Positions 25,472-33,338 of a stretch of 64,000 nt of DNA are shown here, in pieces. The DNA lies in contig NZ_JYJG01000003.1 in assembly GCF_000955955.1 (NCBI RefSeq), positions 62,001 to 126,000 of the forward strand, given 5' to 3'. This DNA comes from Lentzea aerocolonigenes. Lineage in GTDB: Bacteria; Actinomycetota; Actinomycetes; Mycobacteriales; Pseudonocardiaceae. The translations under genes were made by a program, and so were the position numbers. The notes beneath the pieces are model-generated. The model was not told where the DNA came from, searched no databases, and was given only the letters and a program-made list of their open reading frames with translations. Numbering within the stretch: the first letter of the stretch is position 1; each line of letters starts with the position of its first letter.

Positions 25472-26272
25472 ATGCGAGTTCGTAAGGTGTTCGCCGTTCT
25501 TGGGACCCTGCTGGCGCTGGCTGCTGTTGTCCCGTCGGGTGCCGGAGCCTCGGAGGAGACCGAGAAGTCCGGCGCCAAGAAGCCGACCGTCGTGCTGGTG
25601 CACGGCGCGTTCGCGGACGCATCCAGCTGGAACGGCGTCGTGGAACGCCTGCAGCGCAAGGGATTCCCGGTCGTCGCGGTGGCGAACCCGCTGCGGTCGC
25701 TCACAGGTGACGCAAGCTACCTGCGCAAGGTGCTCGCCTCGATCGACGGGCCGATCGTGCTCGCCGGCCACTCGTACGGCGGCATGGTCCAGTCGGAGGC
25801 GGCGCTCGGAAACCCGAACGTGAAGTCGCTCGTCTACGTCGCGGCATTCGCGCCGGAGAAGGGCGAGAGCGCGCTGGAGCTCTCGAACAAGTTCCCCGGC
25901 AGCACGCTCGGCGACACGCTGTCGACCATCGACATCGGTGACGGCAGCAAGGACCTGGTGATTCAGCAGGACAAGTACTGGCAGCAGTTCGCGGCCGACG
26001 TCTCGCGCAAGGACGCGACGCTGGCGGCGGCGACGCAGCGCCCGGTCAACGACACCGCGCTGACCGAGAAGGCCGGTGACCCCGCGTGGCACCAGATCCC
26101 GTCGTACTTCGTGGTGGCGGGCAAGGACAAGAACATCCCGGTCGTGGCCCAGAAGTGGATGGCCGAGCGCGCCCACGCCAAGGCCGTCGTCGAGGTTCGC
26201 GGTGCGTCGCACTCGGTGGCCGTGTCTCAGCCGGACACCGTGGCCGACCTGATCGTCCGCGCCGCGCGTTAG
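25472..26272 (+). CDS. secreted alpha/beta hydrolase
   Basis: A 266-residue alpha/beta hydrolase with an N-terminal signal peptide (hydrophobic 7-20, cleavage after GAGA near residue 26). The oxyanion strand VVLVHGAFADASSW, nucleophile elbow GHSYGG (Ser about residue 101) and late His in GASHSVAVSQP complete a triad; the acid is probably in VVAGKDKNIP. It resembles bacterial esterase/haloperoxidase-like AB hydrolases such as those induced by hydroperoxides. The upstream region holds two OhrR-type repeats, so it is probably derepressed under oxidative stress. A strong terminator follows. Confidence 0.85.
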   Translation: MRVRKVFAVLGTLLALAAVVPSGAGASEETEKSGAKKPTVVLVHGAFADASSWNGVVERLQRKGFPVVAVANPLRSLTGDASYLRKVLASIDGPIVLAGHSYGGMVQSEAALGNPNVKSLVYVAAFAPEKGESALELSNKFPGSTLGDTLSTIDIGDGSKDLVIQQDKYWQQFAADVSRKDATLAAATQRPVNDTALTEKAGDPAWHQIPSYFVVAGKDKNIPVVAQKWMAERAHAKAVVEVRGASHSVAVSQPDTVADLIVRAAR

Positions 26273-26281
26273 TAGAAGCAG

Positions 26282-26314
26282 AAAGCCGGGGCGCAGCAGG
26301 GGCGCCCCGGCTTT
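26282..26314. terminator. bidirectional hairpin terminator
   Basis: 13-bp perfect arms AAAGCCGGGGCGC (26282-26294) and complement (26302-26314), 7-nt loop, A-run on one side and T-run on the other. It lies between converging hydrolase and protease genes. Confidence 0.88.
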
Positions 26315-26332
26315 CGCCATGTCCTTCAAACG

Positions 26333-27133
26333 TCAGGGCTTCGCGACCTTGCAGCCCGGCAGTGCCAGGTTCAGCGTCGTGCCGGGGCCGAAGCAGGCGA
26401 CGAAGTCGAACGTCTGCTGGCCGTAGTTGATGCCCTTGCGAACGGTGATCTTGCCGGCCGCGTCGACCTCGCACGGGTTGTTCATCGTGCAGCGGCCGCC
26501 GCTCTCGTTGCCGGTGTTGTTGATGCCGACGACCTTGCCGCTCACGTTGTCGATGATCGGCGAACCCGAGGTGCCGCCGATGGTGTTGCACGACGACGTG
26601 TAGCGCAGCGAGTCGCGCCAGGTCCAGTCGGCTTCCTTGAGCTGGTAGACGAAGCCGTCGACCTGGCAGGAGTAGATCTTCTTCCAGTAGCCGGAGACGA
26701 CCCGGATGTCGGTCTTCGCCACGGGATGCGAGGCCGACAGCTCCAGCGCGCGGATGCCGTACTGCTGCTGGATCTGCCCGTACGTCGTGTTGAGCTGGTA
26801 GAACGCGACGTCGGTGCCGGTCATCGTCGCGTAGAGGAGCTTGGCCGTGCGGAGCTTGGCGATCTCGGTGCTGGCGCCGTTGAGCAGCTTGACCTCACGG
26901 TTGGCGGACAGGTTGGTGACCACCTGGCCCGCCTTCATGAGCTGGTAGCAGTGCCCGTTCGTGAGCATGAGCGCCTTGTCCGCGGCCGTCGAGCTCGGCA
27001 GGCGGACCAGTGAGCCGGAGCAGTTGCTGAGTCCGACGGTTCCGGCGAAGTCGACGGCGGCTTGCGCGGGTGCCGTCGTGACGCCGAGTGCGGCGATCGC
27101 CGCGAGCAGGGAAACGACGAGTCGTCGTGCCAT
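26333..27133 (-). CDS. secreted trypsin-like serine protease (S1 family)
   Basis: A 266-residue exported protease. The signal peptide is cleaved near AQA-AV (residue 25). The triad is visible as His61 in TNGHC, Asp108 in GTDVAFYQL and Ser189 in GGTSGSP. Several Cys (NCSGS, HCYQ, YSCQV, SSCNT, RCTMNNPC) suggest disulfides. The chymotrypsin-fold core is compact with a C-terminal extension ending in FVACFGPGTTLN. ATG 27133 has AAAGGAA 10 nt upstream. Probable role: extracellular proteolysis. Transcribed towards the hydrolase and stopped by a shared terminator. Confidence 0.87.
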   Translation of the reverse strand: MARRLVVSLLAAIAALGVTTAPAQAAVDFAGTVGLSNCSGSLVRLPSSTAADKALMLTNGHCYQLMKAGQVVTNLSANREVKLLNGASTEIAKLRTAKLLYATMTGTDVAFYQLNTTYGQIQQQYGIRALELSASHPVAKTDIRVVSGYWKKIYSCQVDGFVYQLKEADWTWRDSLRYTSSCNTIGGTSGSPIIDNVSGKVVGINNTGNESGGRCTMNNPCEVDAAGKITVRKGINYGQQTFDFVACFGPGTTLNLALPGCKVAKP

Positions 27134-27319
27134 GTGCAGGGTTCCTTTCAGGGATGGCATGCAGCGCCAAGCCTGTACGGATCGTATCCAGCTCGCTACC
27201 GACGGAAGTCGGCTGACGTGCCGTGAGTAACTCGATCGAGTGGTGCCCGAGTGCGGCGCTAACAGGTAAAGCGGACCAATCGACGTGGTGGTCACACATC
27301 GCAACCGCCAGGAGCCGTG

Positions 27320-28081
27320 ATGACCTATCCGACGCAGTCCGTCTACGCCCCGCCTCCGGTCGCACCGCGGAAGCCCACACGGTTCGGTGCGCTCGCGTGG
27401 TCGGCGGTGATCCTCGGAATCGTCGGCGTCGTCTGCTCGTGGGTCATCTTCCTCAACAACCTCACCGCCATCGCCGCGTTCGTCGGGCTCGTGCTCGGCG
27501 TGATCGCGTTGTTCGGCACGCGCAAGGTTCTCGCCGCGATCGGTGTCGTCCTCTGCGTCGCCGCGATCGTCTTCACGGTGATGGCGCAGCAGGCGACGGC
27601 GAAGGAGCTCGACAACATCCTCAACGGCACCACGAACCAGGGTCAGGTCGGCGTCGCAGGTGAGACCCCGAAACAGCAAGCGGTCACCAAACCGCCGACC
27701 TGGGGCGAGCGGTACACGTGGGAGAACGGCCTTTCGATCGAGGTCGCCGCGCCGGTCGCGTGCACGCCCGGCCAGTACGCGGCGCCGGCGAACATCGCCC
27801 GCGCGGTGAAGTTCAAGGTCACCATCACCAACGGTACGAGCACCGCGTTCGAGACCGCGTTGCTGACGATCGGCAACGACGCGCAGTTCAACGGGCAGCA
27901 GGCGGAGCGGGTCTTCGACAGCAACGGCTGTGGCAGCACGTTCGACACGGCGACCGTGCTGCCCGGCAAGACCTACACCTACGACGTCGCGTACTCCGTC
28001 GGCAAACAGCCCGGTGAGATGCAGCTCGTGTTCGAGCCGAGCTTCAAGTCCGACAAGGCCGCGTTCGTCGGTCAGGCGTAA
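27320..28081 (+). CDS. membrane protein with extracellular DUF4352-like domain
   Basis: A 253-residue protein with a Pro-rich cytoplasmic N-terminus (about 1-20), two to three membrane helices (about 22-46, 48-66, 71-88; DUF4190-like), and an extracellular beta-sandwich of about 130 residues. The latter (FKVTITNGTSTAFETALLTIG, then LPGKTYTYDVAYSV) resembles DUF4352/telokin-like domains. Such proteins are abundant in actinomycetes and have no known function. ATG 27320 has CAGGAG 6 nt upstream. The gene stands alone. Confidence 0.75.
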   Translation: MTYPTQSVYAPPPVAPRKPTRFGALAWSAVILGIVGVVCSWVIFLNNLTAIAAFVGLVLGVIALFGTRKVLAAIGVVLCVAAIVFTVMAQQATAKELDNILNGTTNQGQVGVAGETPKQQAVTKPPTWGERYTWENGLSIEVAAPVACTPGQYAAPANIARAVKFKVTITNGTSTAFETALLTIGNDAQFNGQQAERVFDSNGCGSTFDTATVLPGKTYTYDVAYSVGKQPGEMQLVFEPSFKSDKAAFVGQA

Positions 28082-28123
28082 ACCGTTCGCGAGCGGGCGC
28101 TCGGGCGGGTTACAAAATGGGGC

Positions 28124-28891
28124 ATGTTGCGCAAGTACCCGCGAACGCCCCATCTGGAGGGCTCGCGCCTGCAACCGGGCGACGAGGACCTCGACCAGGT
28201 GCCGTTCCGCGCGATCGCGGGGCGGCACCTGGTCGTCGAGGAGAAGCTCGACGGTGCCAACGCCGGCATCAGCTTCGACTCCTCCGCCGCGCTGAAGTTG
28301 CAGTCACGCGGCCATTTCCTGACCGGCGGGCCGCGCGAACGCCAGTTCGCGCCGCTGAAGGCGTGGGCGGCGACGCACCAGAGCGTGCTCTGGGAACGGC
28401 TCGGCACGCGCTTCGTCCTCTACGGGGAATGGCTCTACGCCAAGCACACCGTGTTCTACGACGCGCTGCCGCACCACTTCTGCGAGTTCGACCTGCTCGA
28501 CCGCGAGACGGGCGACTTCCTGTCCACACCGGAACGCCGCCGCGTGCTCGCCGGAACGCCGGTGGTGCCCGTGCCCGTGCTGCACGAGGGCCCGCTGCGG
28601 ACGTTGCAGGACCTGACCGCGCTGATCGGCCCGTCCACCTGTCGCACCGCTCTGTGGCGAGACGCGCTGGTCGAGGCGGCGCTGGCGGCGGGGCAGGACG
28701 CGGAAACCGTTGTCGCGGAAACGGATTCCGACGACCACATGGAAGGCCTCTACATCAAGGTGGAGGAGAACGGCCGCACCGTCGAGCGCTACAAGTGGGT
28801 GCGCCCGACGTTCCTCACCGCAGTGCTGGACTCGGGCAGTCATTGGCAGGACCGCCCGATCCTGCCGAACCGGGTCGTGTCCGGTGTTTGA
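28124..28891 (+). CDS. RNA ligase family protein
   Basis: A 255-residue nucleotidyltransferase-fold ligase. The motif I lysine that takes AMP is Lys41 in VEEKLDGANAG. Motif III is FVLYGEWLY, motif IV HMEGLYIKVEE, motif V YKWVRPTF. This set matches the Rnl/DUF-type RNA ligases that seal 3'-OH/5'-phosphate RNA ends. The 3' end overlaps the HD/kinase gene by 8 nt, so both are made together. The pair would provide end healing and sealing. ATG 28124 has TACAAA 7 nt upstream, perhaps a weak leaderless -10. Confidence 0.85.
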   Translation: MLRKYPRTPHLEGSRLQPGDEDLDQVPFRAIAGRHLVVEEKLDGANAGISFDSSAALKLQSRGHFLTGGPRERQFAPLKAWAATHQSVLWERLGTRFVLYGEWLYAKHTVFYDALPHHFCEFDLLDRETGDFLSTPERRRVLAGTPVVPVPVLHEGPLRTLQDLTALIGPSTCRTALWRDALVEAALAAGQDAETVVAETDSDDHMEGLYIKVEENGRTVERYKWVRPTFLTAVLDSGSHWQDRPILPNRVVSGV

Positions 28892-30476
28892 GGAACTCTG
28901 CCCTGCCGGTCCACAGTGGACTCTCGACTGGAACGCCGTCCGCGCGGCGTTCCCGTGGGTGCGCGCGTTGGAAGGCGTGCCGCAGGACCCGATCCACCAC
29001 GCGGAAGGCGACGTCGCCACCCACACCCGGATGGCGTGCGAGGCTCTCGTCTCGCTGCCGGAGTGGCGCGCACGCCCCGAACCCGACCGGGTGCGCTTGT
29101 TCGCGACGGTGCTGCTCCACGACGTCGCGAAGCCGTTCCGCACCCAGATCGACGACGGGCGCATCACCGCCCACGGCCACTCGCGCGCCGGAGATCTCCT
29201 GGCACGCAAGCTGTTGTGGGAGATGGGCCGCCCGATCGCGTGGCGCGAACACATCGCGGCTCTGGTGCGCCACCACCAGGTTCCGTTCTGGGCGCTGGAA
29301 CGTCCCGACCTCGACCAGATCGCGTTCCGGGTGAGCCTGGTCGCGCGCAACGACGACCTCGCGACGCTCGCCCGCGCCGACATCCTCGGCCGGATCTGCG
29401 GCGACGCCGAGTCGGTGCTCGAGAACATCGCCCTGTTCGAGGAGTACTGCCGCGAACGCTCGTGCCTCGACCGGCCGCGTCTCTTCCCGTCGGACCACGC
29501 GCGGTTCCAGTACTTCCGCACTCCCGGCCGCGACCCGGACTACGCCGCCTACGACGACACGCGCGTCGAGGTGACCGTGCTGTCCGGTCTGCCGGGTGTC
29601 GGCAAGGACCACTGGATCGCCGCTCATCGTCCAGGCTGGCCGGTCGTCAGCCTCGACTCCGTGCGCGCACGACTCGGCATCGCGCCTGATGGCGACCAAC
29701 GCGCCGTGGCGGCTGCGGCGTTCGAGGAAGCGCGGGTGCTGCTTCGTGCGGGGGAGAGGTTCGTCTGGAACGCGACCAACATCTCCCGCCAGCTGCGCGA
29801 CCGCTGCATCGGCCTGGCCGCCGACTACCACGCCCGGATCACGCTCGTCGGCCTCGAAGCCCCCAAGGCCGTGATCCACTCCCGCAACCGCGCCCGCCGG
29901 GAACCGGTGCCGGCCGCGGTGATCGACCGGCTGGTCGACAAGTGGGAGGCGGTCGACCTCACCGAAGCGCACGCCGTCGAACGGGTGGACACGGCGCAAA
30001 CCTGGACACGTACTCAGCCTCGCCCGCGATGCCTCATACAAGGGACCCCTGCGACCCCTCCGGAGGCACTCGCCATGACCGACGTTCCGTTGACCAGATC
30101 CGTCCGCCTCATCTTCGAGTTCACCTCGGACGGCGTCCGGCTCCTGGAGCAGCACCCGGTCAACGTGCCGAAAGATGTCACCGCCGGTCCCTTCCGCGAC
30201 AGTCACACACTCCGGGACTCCGGCGACCACGTGGAAGTCCGCGACCGCGACGGCCGAACCCTCAGCCGCGTCCCGGTCCGGGCAGGCCTCGGCAGCAACG
30301 TCGAAACCTTCCCCCAAGATCCATATATCAGTTCGGACGCCCCGCGCGTCCTGACCGTTGTGGTGCCCGCTCCGCCCGACGCCGACCACGTCGCCGTCGT
30401 CCGCGACACCCGCTCGGCCGGCGCCACCGGCTCCACCAGCGTCGAGGTCCTGGGCACGTTTCGCCTTTCATCCTGA
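28884..30476 (+). CDS. HD-domain/P-loop polynucleotide kinase-like protein (possible C-terminal fusion)
   Basis: The N-terminal ~200 residues are an HD metal-dependent phosphohydrolase (His38/39, His47, HD pair 79-80 in LLHDVAKPF, then HGHSRAGD and HHQVPFW). Residues about 230-375 form an AAA_33-type kinase: P-loop GLPGVGKD (235-242), VSLDSVRARLG and VWNATNISRQLRDR, as in 5'-OH polynucleotide kinases. The HD part may remove 2',3'-cyclic or 3' phosphates. The frame then continues without a stop into a segment of about 130 residues of different character, which begins at an internal ATG with its own Shine-Dalgarno sequence (30075). GTG 28884 overlaps the ligase gene. Confidence 0.75.
   Translation: MFEELCPAGPQWTLDWNAVRAAFPWVRALEGVPQDPIHHAEGDVATHTRMACEALVSLPEWRARPEPDRVRLFATVLLHDVAKPFRTQIDDGRITAHGHSRAGDLLARKLLWEMGRPIAWREHIAALVRHHQVPFWALERPDLDQIAFRVSLVARNDDLATLARADILGRICGDAESVLENIALFEEYCRERSCLDRPRLFPSDHARFQYFRTPGRDPDYAAYDDTRVEVTVLSGLPGVGKDHWIAAHRPGWPVVSLDSVRARLGIAPDGDQRAVAAAAFEEARVLLRAGERFVWNATNISRQLRDRCIGLAADYHARITLVGLEAPKAVIHSRNRARREPVPAAVIDRLVDKWEAVDLTEAHAVERVDTAQTWTRTQPRPRCLIQGTPATPPEALAMTDVPLTRSVRLIFEFTSDGVRLLEQHPVNVPKDVTAGPFRDSHTLRDSGDHVEVRDRDGRTLSRVPVRAGLGSNVETFPQDPYISSDAPRVLTVVVPAPPDADHVAVVRDTRSAGATGSTSVEVLGTFRLSS
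30075..30476 (+). CDS. possible separate hypothetical protein in the same frame
   Basis: ATG 30075 has CCGGAGG about 8 nt upstream. It starts RSVRLIFEFTSDGVRLLEQ, a 133-residue beta-rich protein ending VEVLGTFRLSS. It shares no similarity with kinase or HD folds, and kinases of this type usually end just before it. So this is either an independent gene whose upstream neighbour lost its stop codon, or a true C-terminal domain. An AT box variant lies inside (30318-30331). Confidence 0.45.
   Translation: MTDVPLTRSVRLIFEFTSDGVRLLEQHPVNVPKDVTAGPFRDSHTLRDSGDHVEVRDRDGRTLSRVPVRAGLGSNVETFPQDPYISSDAPRVLTVVVPAPPDADHVAVVRDTRSAGATGSTSVEVLGTFRLSS
30318..30331 (-). repeat. AT-box repeat 6 (variant)
   Basis: Complement CTGATATATGGATC, lacking two bases of the consensus. 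It codes Asp-Pro-Tyr-Ile-Ser on the + strand. Confidence 0.5.
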
Positions 30477-30505
30477 CTATGTCAACCCAGCAACCCGCCG
30501 ACCTG

Positions 30506-30559
30506 CGCCTTAGCAATGACTCTTTGGACGACGTCGTCAAAAGACTCATTGCCAAGGCG
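30506..30559. repeat. palindrome family, copy B
   Basis: 54 nt, 27-nt arms (30506-30532 and 30533-30559) with about four mismatches and no spacer. The core reads GCAATGACTCTTTGGACGAC then GTCGTCAAAAGACTCATTGC. Lies in the gap between converging genes (stops at 30476 and 30630). AT boxes 7 and 8 follow. Confidence 0.8.
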
Positions 30560-30571
30560 GCAGGCGGCGGG

Positions 30572-30611
30572 TGATATATCGGGTGGCGAGGGCTGCGCAG
30601 CCGATATATCA
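30572..30611. repeat. AT-box repeats 7 and 8 as an inverted pair
   Basis: TGATATATCGG (30572-30582) and CCGATATATCA (30601-30611) are exact reverse complements separated by 18 nt that contain GGCTGCGCAGCC. Forms a possible stem-loop beside palindrome copy B. Confidence 0.75.
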
Positions 30612-30629
30612 GTGCCGGGCCGGGGTGGG

Positions 30630-31859
30630 CTAGCGGCGGTGTTCGCCGTGGTGGCCGACGGCTCGGACCAGCCAGAGGGTGCCCGCGCCGGCTACGACCA
30701 GGACGATGATCCCGGTGATGAAGCCGATGCTCGTGGGGGAGTCGTCGGGCTGTGCGGGTGCGCTGGCGTTGGGCTGTTTCTGGGTGATGGCCGGGACGTC
30801 GGTCATCTGAAGGGAGTTCGACTTCACCAGGCCGGTGCCCTCCAGCAGGAGCATGTGCTTGAGCAGGAGCGTGAGACCGGTTTGTGCGGCGATGCGCGTG
30901 GGGACGCTCTTGGTCGTCGCGCGTGCCCGGGCGACCTGGGTGATCAGGGAGCCGTCGGCGGCGCGGGACAGGTTCGCGTACATGCGGTCGAACTCGTCGC
31001 CGGAGCTCGACGAGATGGCGTTCGCCCACGACTTCTGCTCGGTGGTCGGTTCGGTCGGCAGATCGACGCCGATCTGAGAGGCCGCTTCCGCGACCGCCGA
31101 GACGAGCTGGGTGTGTTCGGCGGCGAGCTGGCCCGCGACCTTGCGGACCTTCGCATCCCTGGCCCGATCCGAGCTCTCGCGGCTCGCCGGTTTCTGCCAC
31201 AGCGAATGCTGGGTGAGCAGCACGAGCAATTCCCGGTCCGACGGTTCGACGTTCTGGCCGATGACGCGAATCGCGTTCACCTGTGCCTTGACCGCCACCA
31301 ATTCGAGCGCGGACGGGTCGACCAGACCTGTGTTCTCGACGACCGTCATCGTGCGGATGAGCATTTGAACGGTTTGGTGGGCGAGCGTGCGAATTGTGGT
31401 GTTCTGCGTTGTGGCGCGCGTTTGCACGGCCATTACGAGAAGGCCGCCCTGAGTCTGGCGCACGATCGTCGCGTAGGCGCGGTCGTGGTTGTCGCCGGTG
31501 CGTTCTGCCATCTCGTTGATGAGTGACTGGTGTTCACTGCTCACGTCGTTCGGCAGCACCACGCCCAGTTCGGTGGCGGCTTTGAGCAGATCGACGTCGA
31601 GTCGAGAGTGGCCTTCGAAGATGTCCCTTCCGGCATTGCTGATACCTGCATTCGTGGTCCGCGTCGGAGCCTCTTTGCTGATTGGTACGAGCCAAGAGTT
31701 CGCTTGGCGCAGAGATACCATGAAAGAGCGTTCCGAGGGTTGCACGTCGGTCGACTGCGCATTTGCCGGAACTGCTCCTATGAGCGCTCCCAGAAATACT
31801 GCAGACGAGACGGCAAACAGCGCTGCGTGCTGCCCCAGCGTACCCAACCGGTGACGCAT
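30630..31859 (-). CDS. exported membrane-anchored protein with two DUF4142 domains
   Basis: A 409-residue protein: signal peptide (cleaved near ANA-QS, residue 35), then two helical DUF4142 units (about 35-190 and 200-345), a Pro/Gln-rich linker and a C-terminal transmembrane helix (about 378-398) with a basic tail. DUF4142 has a ferritin-like four-helix fold of unknown function and is often secreted. The repeated HQSLINEM.../EQKSWANAI... helices show the internal duplication. ATG 31859 has GGAGGAA 8 nt upstream. It is divergent from an ECF sigma gene and has an ECF-type promoter, so it is a probable member of that regulon. Confidence 0.77.
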   Translation of the reverse strand: MRHRLGTLGQHAALFAVSSAVFLGALIGAVPANAQSTDVQPSERSFMVSLRQANSWLVPISKEAPTRTTNAGISNAGRDIFEGHSRLDVDLLKAATELGVVLPNDVSSEHQSLINEMAERTGDNHDRAYATIVRQTQGGLLVMAVQTRATTQNTTIRTLAHQTVQMLIRTMTVVENTGLVDPSALELVAVKAQVNAIRVIGQNVEPSDRELLVLLTQHSLWQKPASRESSDRARDAKVRKVAGQLAAEHTQLVSAVAEAASQIGVDLPTEPTTEQKSWANAISSSSGDEFDRMYANLSRAADGSLITQVARARATTKSVPTRIAAQTGLTLLLKHMLLLEGTGLVKSNSLQMTDVPAITQKQPNASAPAQPDDSPTSIGFITGIIVLVVAGAGTLWLVRAVGHHGEHRR

Positions 31860-31899
31860 AGTGCCCGTTCCTCCCCGCGATCGAGCTGCCTTCGAAGGT

Positions 31900-31926
31900 A
31901 ATACGCGCAGGTGGAGCCCCGGTTCA
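31900..31926 (-). promoter_or_regulatory. ECF-type promoter of the DUF4142 gene
   Basis: On the - strand TGAACC (31926-31921) and CGTATT (31905-31900), with 16 nt between AAC and CGT. This matches the AAC/CGT pattern of ECF sigma promoters and resembles the one before the sigma gene. Confidence 0.5.
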
Positions 31927-31974
31927 CAGGACATGCGAAGATGCTTATGTGACGTGGATCACAGCAGAACTTGC

Positions 31975-31998
31975 GAACCATTGGGGCTGGATTTACGT
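31975..31998 (+). promoter_or_regulatory. ECF-type promoter of the sigma factor gene
   Basis: GAACC (31975-31979) and CGT (31996-31998), with 17 nt between AAC and CGT. Similar to the divergent promoter on the other strand, consistent with autoregulation. Leader of about 115 nt to the start codon. Confidence 0.5.
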
Positions 31999-32119
31999 AC
32001 CCGAGAGGATTTCGTGTTCACGATGTAGGATGCGATGGATTCCATACTCGGCCACCGAGTCGCTAGGCCTGCCGCCCGAAGCGAAGCCGTCGCCGATATC
32101 TGGGGAGGTCGCAAGCTTC

Positions 32120-32647
32120 ATGGTCGATCAGGGCAGGGTCGCACAAGCCCATCAGGACGAGGAATTGCTCACGCTCCTCTACGGGCAGTTCCAGCGGATG
32201 TTGTTCTCGCAGGTCCTGTGTCTGACCAACTACGACCGCCAATGGACAGAAGATGTTGTCCAGGAGACGTTGATCAGGGCTTGGCAGAACTCCGCTCACC
32301 TTGTTCGTGAACCGGGGATGTTGCGCGGGTGGCTTTGTACCGTGGCTCGTCGCATTGTGATCGACGGATGGCGCAGCCGTCAGGCGAGGCCTCAGGAAGT
32401 GGAATTGCTTCGCCCGGACATCGCTGAATCTCCGGACGACACAGAACAGACACTTTCGGTGATGGTCATTACCGATGTAGTACGCCAATTGAGTGATGAA
32501 CACCGTTCGGCCATCTACGAAACGTATGTCATGGGACGAACCGTGAAGGAGGCCGCGATCGTTCTCGGAGTCCCGGAAGGAACCGTCAAGTCCCGGCTGT
32601 ACAAGGCCATGCACACGATCCGCCGGGCGCTGCAGGACAGGAGCTAG
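32120..32647 (+). CDS. ECF-family RNA polymerase sigma factor
   Basis: A 175-residue sigma-70 family protein with only regions 2 and 4. Region 2 has DRQWTEDVVQETLIRAWQN (2.2) and GWLCTVARRIVIDGWRSR (2.3-2.4). Region 4 has YVMGRTVKEAAIVLGVPEGTVKSRLYKAMHTIRRAL (helix-turn-helix). Type and gene order suggest the SigL-like group of actinobacteria. ATG 32120 is chosen because the upstream in-frame codons lie before the predicted promoter; GGAGG lies 12 nt upstream. The next gene, 1 nt downstream, encodes its zinc anti-sigma factor. Confidence 0.9.
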   Translation: MVDQGRVAQAHQDEELLTLLYGQFQRMLFSQVLCLTNYDRQWTEDVVQETLIRAWQNSAHLVREPGMLRGWLCTVARRIVIDGWRSRQARPQEVELLRPDIAESPDDTEQTLSVMVITDVVRQLSDEHRSAIYETYVMGRTVKEAAIVLGVPEGTVKSRLYKAMHTIRRALQDRS

Positions 32648-32648
32648 C

Positions 32649-33116
32649 GTGATGGTGACTCGTCAACCACATCACGACCCCGTGTACGTAGTAGGACCGC
32701 CAGGGGAAGCGGTGGACAGCGAAAACCGCACGAGCCCCGACGGGCCGTGCGGTGATGTTGCGGCATATGCGCTCGGGGTGCTCGACCCCGGCCAGCACGT
32801 GATCTTCTCCCGGCACCTAGCCGGGTGCGAGAGCTGCCAGCGCGACGCGGCCGACTTCGGCATGTTCGCGCCTGTGTTGCGTCAGGTCGTCCATCCACCT
32901 GCCGGCAACCGGCCGTGCCCTGTCTCGGGCCGCGTCACCCGCGCCATCCTGATGCTGGCGGCGGGCGTCGTCGTGGCCATCGCCGCAGTCCTGACGGTCG
33001 TGGAGTCGTTGTCCACGAACACCGTCGATCCTGTCGAAGCCGGCACCCTGACGCGTGCGGAGTCTGCTCGCCCCGAGTCTTGCTCCGGGCCGTTTCCGCT
33101 GTTCCGGCACGTGTGA
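32649..33116 (+). CDS. zinc-binding anti-sigma factor (ZAS family)
   Basis: A 155-residue single-pass membrane protein. The cytoplasmic domain holds the ZAS motif His56-x3-Cys60-x2-Cys63 (RHLAGCESC), which binds zinc and the sigma factor. One transmembrane helix spans about 98-119 and a short extracellular tail with one Cys (ESCSGPF) follows. Redox or proteolytic release of the sigma factor is the usual mechanism. GTG 32649 follows the sigma stop by 1 nt, with AGGAG 6 nt upstream; ATG 32652 is an alternative. Confidence 0.87.
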   Translation: MMVTRQPHHDPVYVVGPPGEAVDSENRTSPDGPCGDVAAYALGVLDPGQHVIFSRHLAGCESCQRDAADFGMFAPVLRQVVHPPAGNRPCPVSGRVTRAILMLAAGVVVAIAAVLTVVESLSTNTVDPVEAGTLTRAESARPESCSGPFPLFRHV

Positions 33117-33338
33117 AGCGACAGGTGACCCGATGAGCGCGCAGGCGAGGCGGAGCCATCCGCCCACCAGCCTGGCCCAGATCATCGCGCTCTCCCGAAC
33201 AGCTCACAGTTCCGTTAACCGTTACCTGTGGGTAAGTTTGCCCGACGACGAAGCGCAGGTCTCTACGGTCCTCACCGAAGGAACACCGAAACGTTCGGCC
33301 TGCGGACCTCTCGGTACCGAAGGCAGGGGTAGGCAGAG
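33117..33338 (+). other. intergenic leader of the LAL regulator gene
   Basis: 222 nt. Contains GTTAACCGTTACCTGTGGG and GTAAGTTT near 33212-33240, the most AT-rich part and a likely promoter zone. A 69-codon frame from ATG 33133 overlaps the next start, but it has no recognisable protein features. Nothing else seen. Confidence 0.4.
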
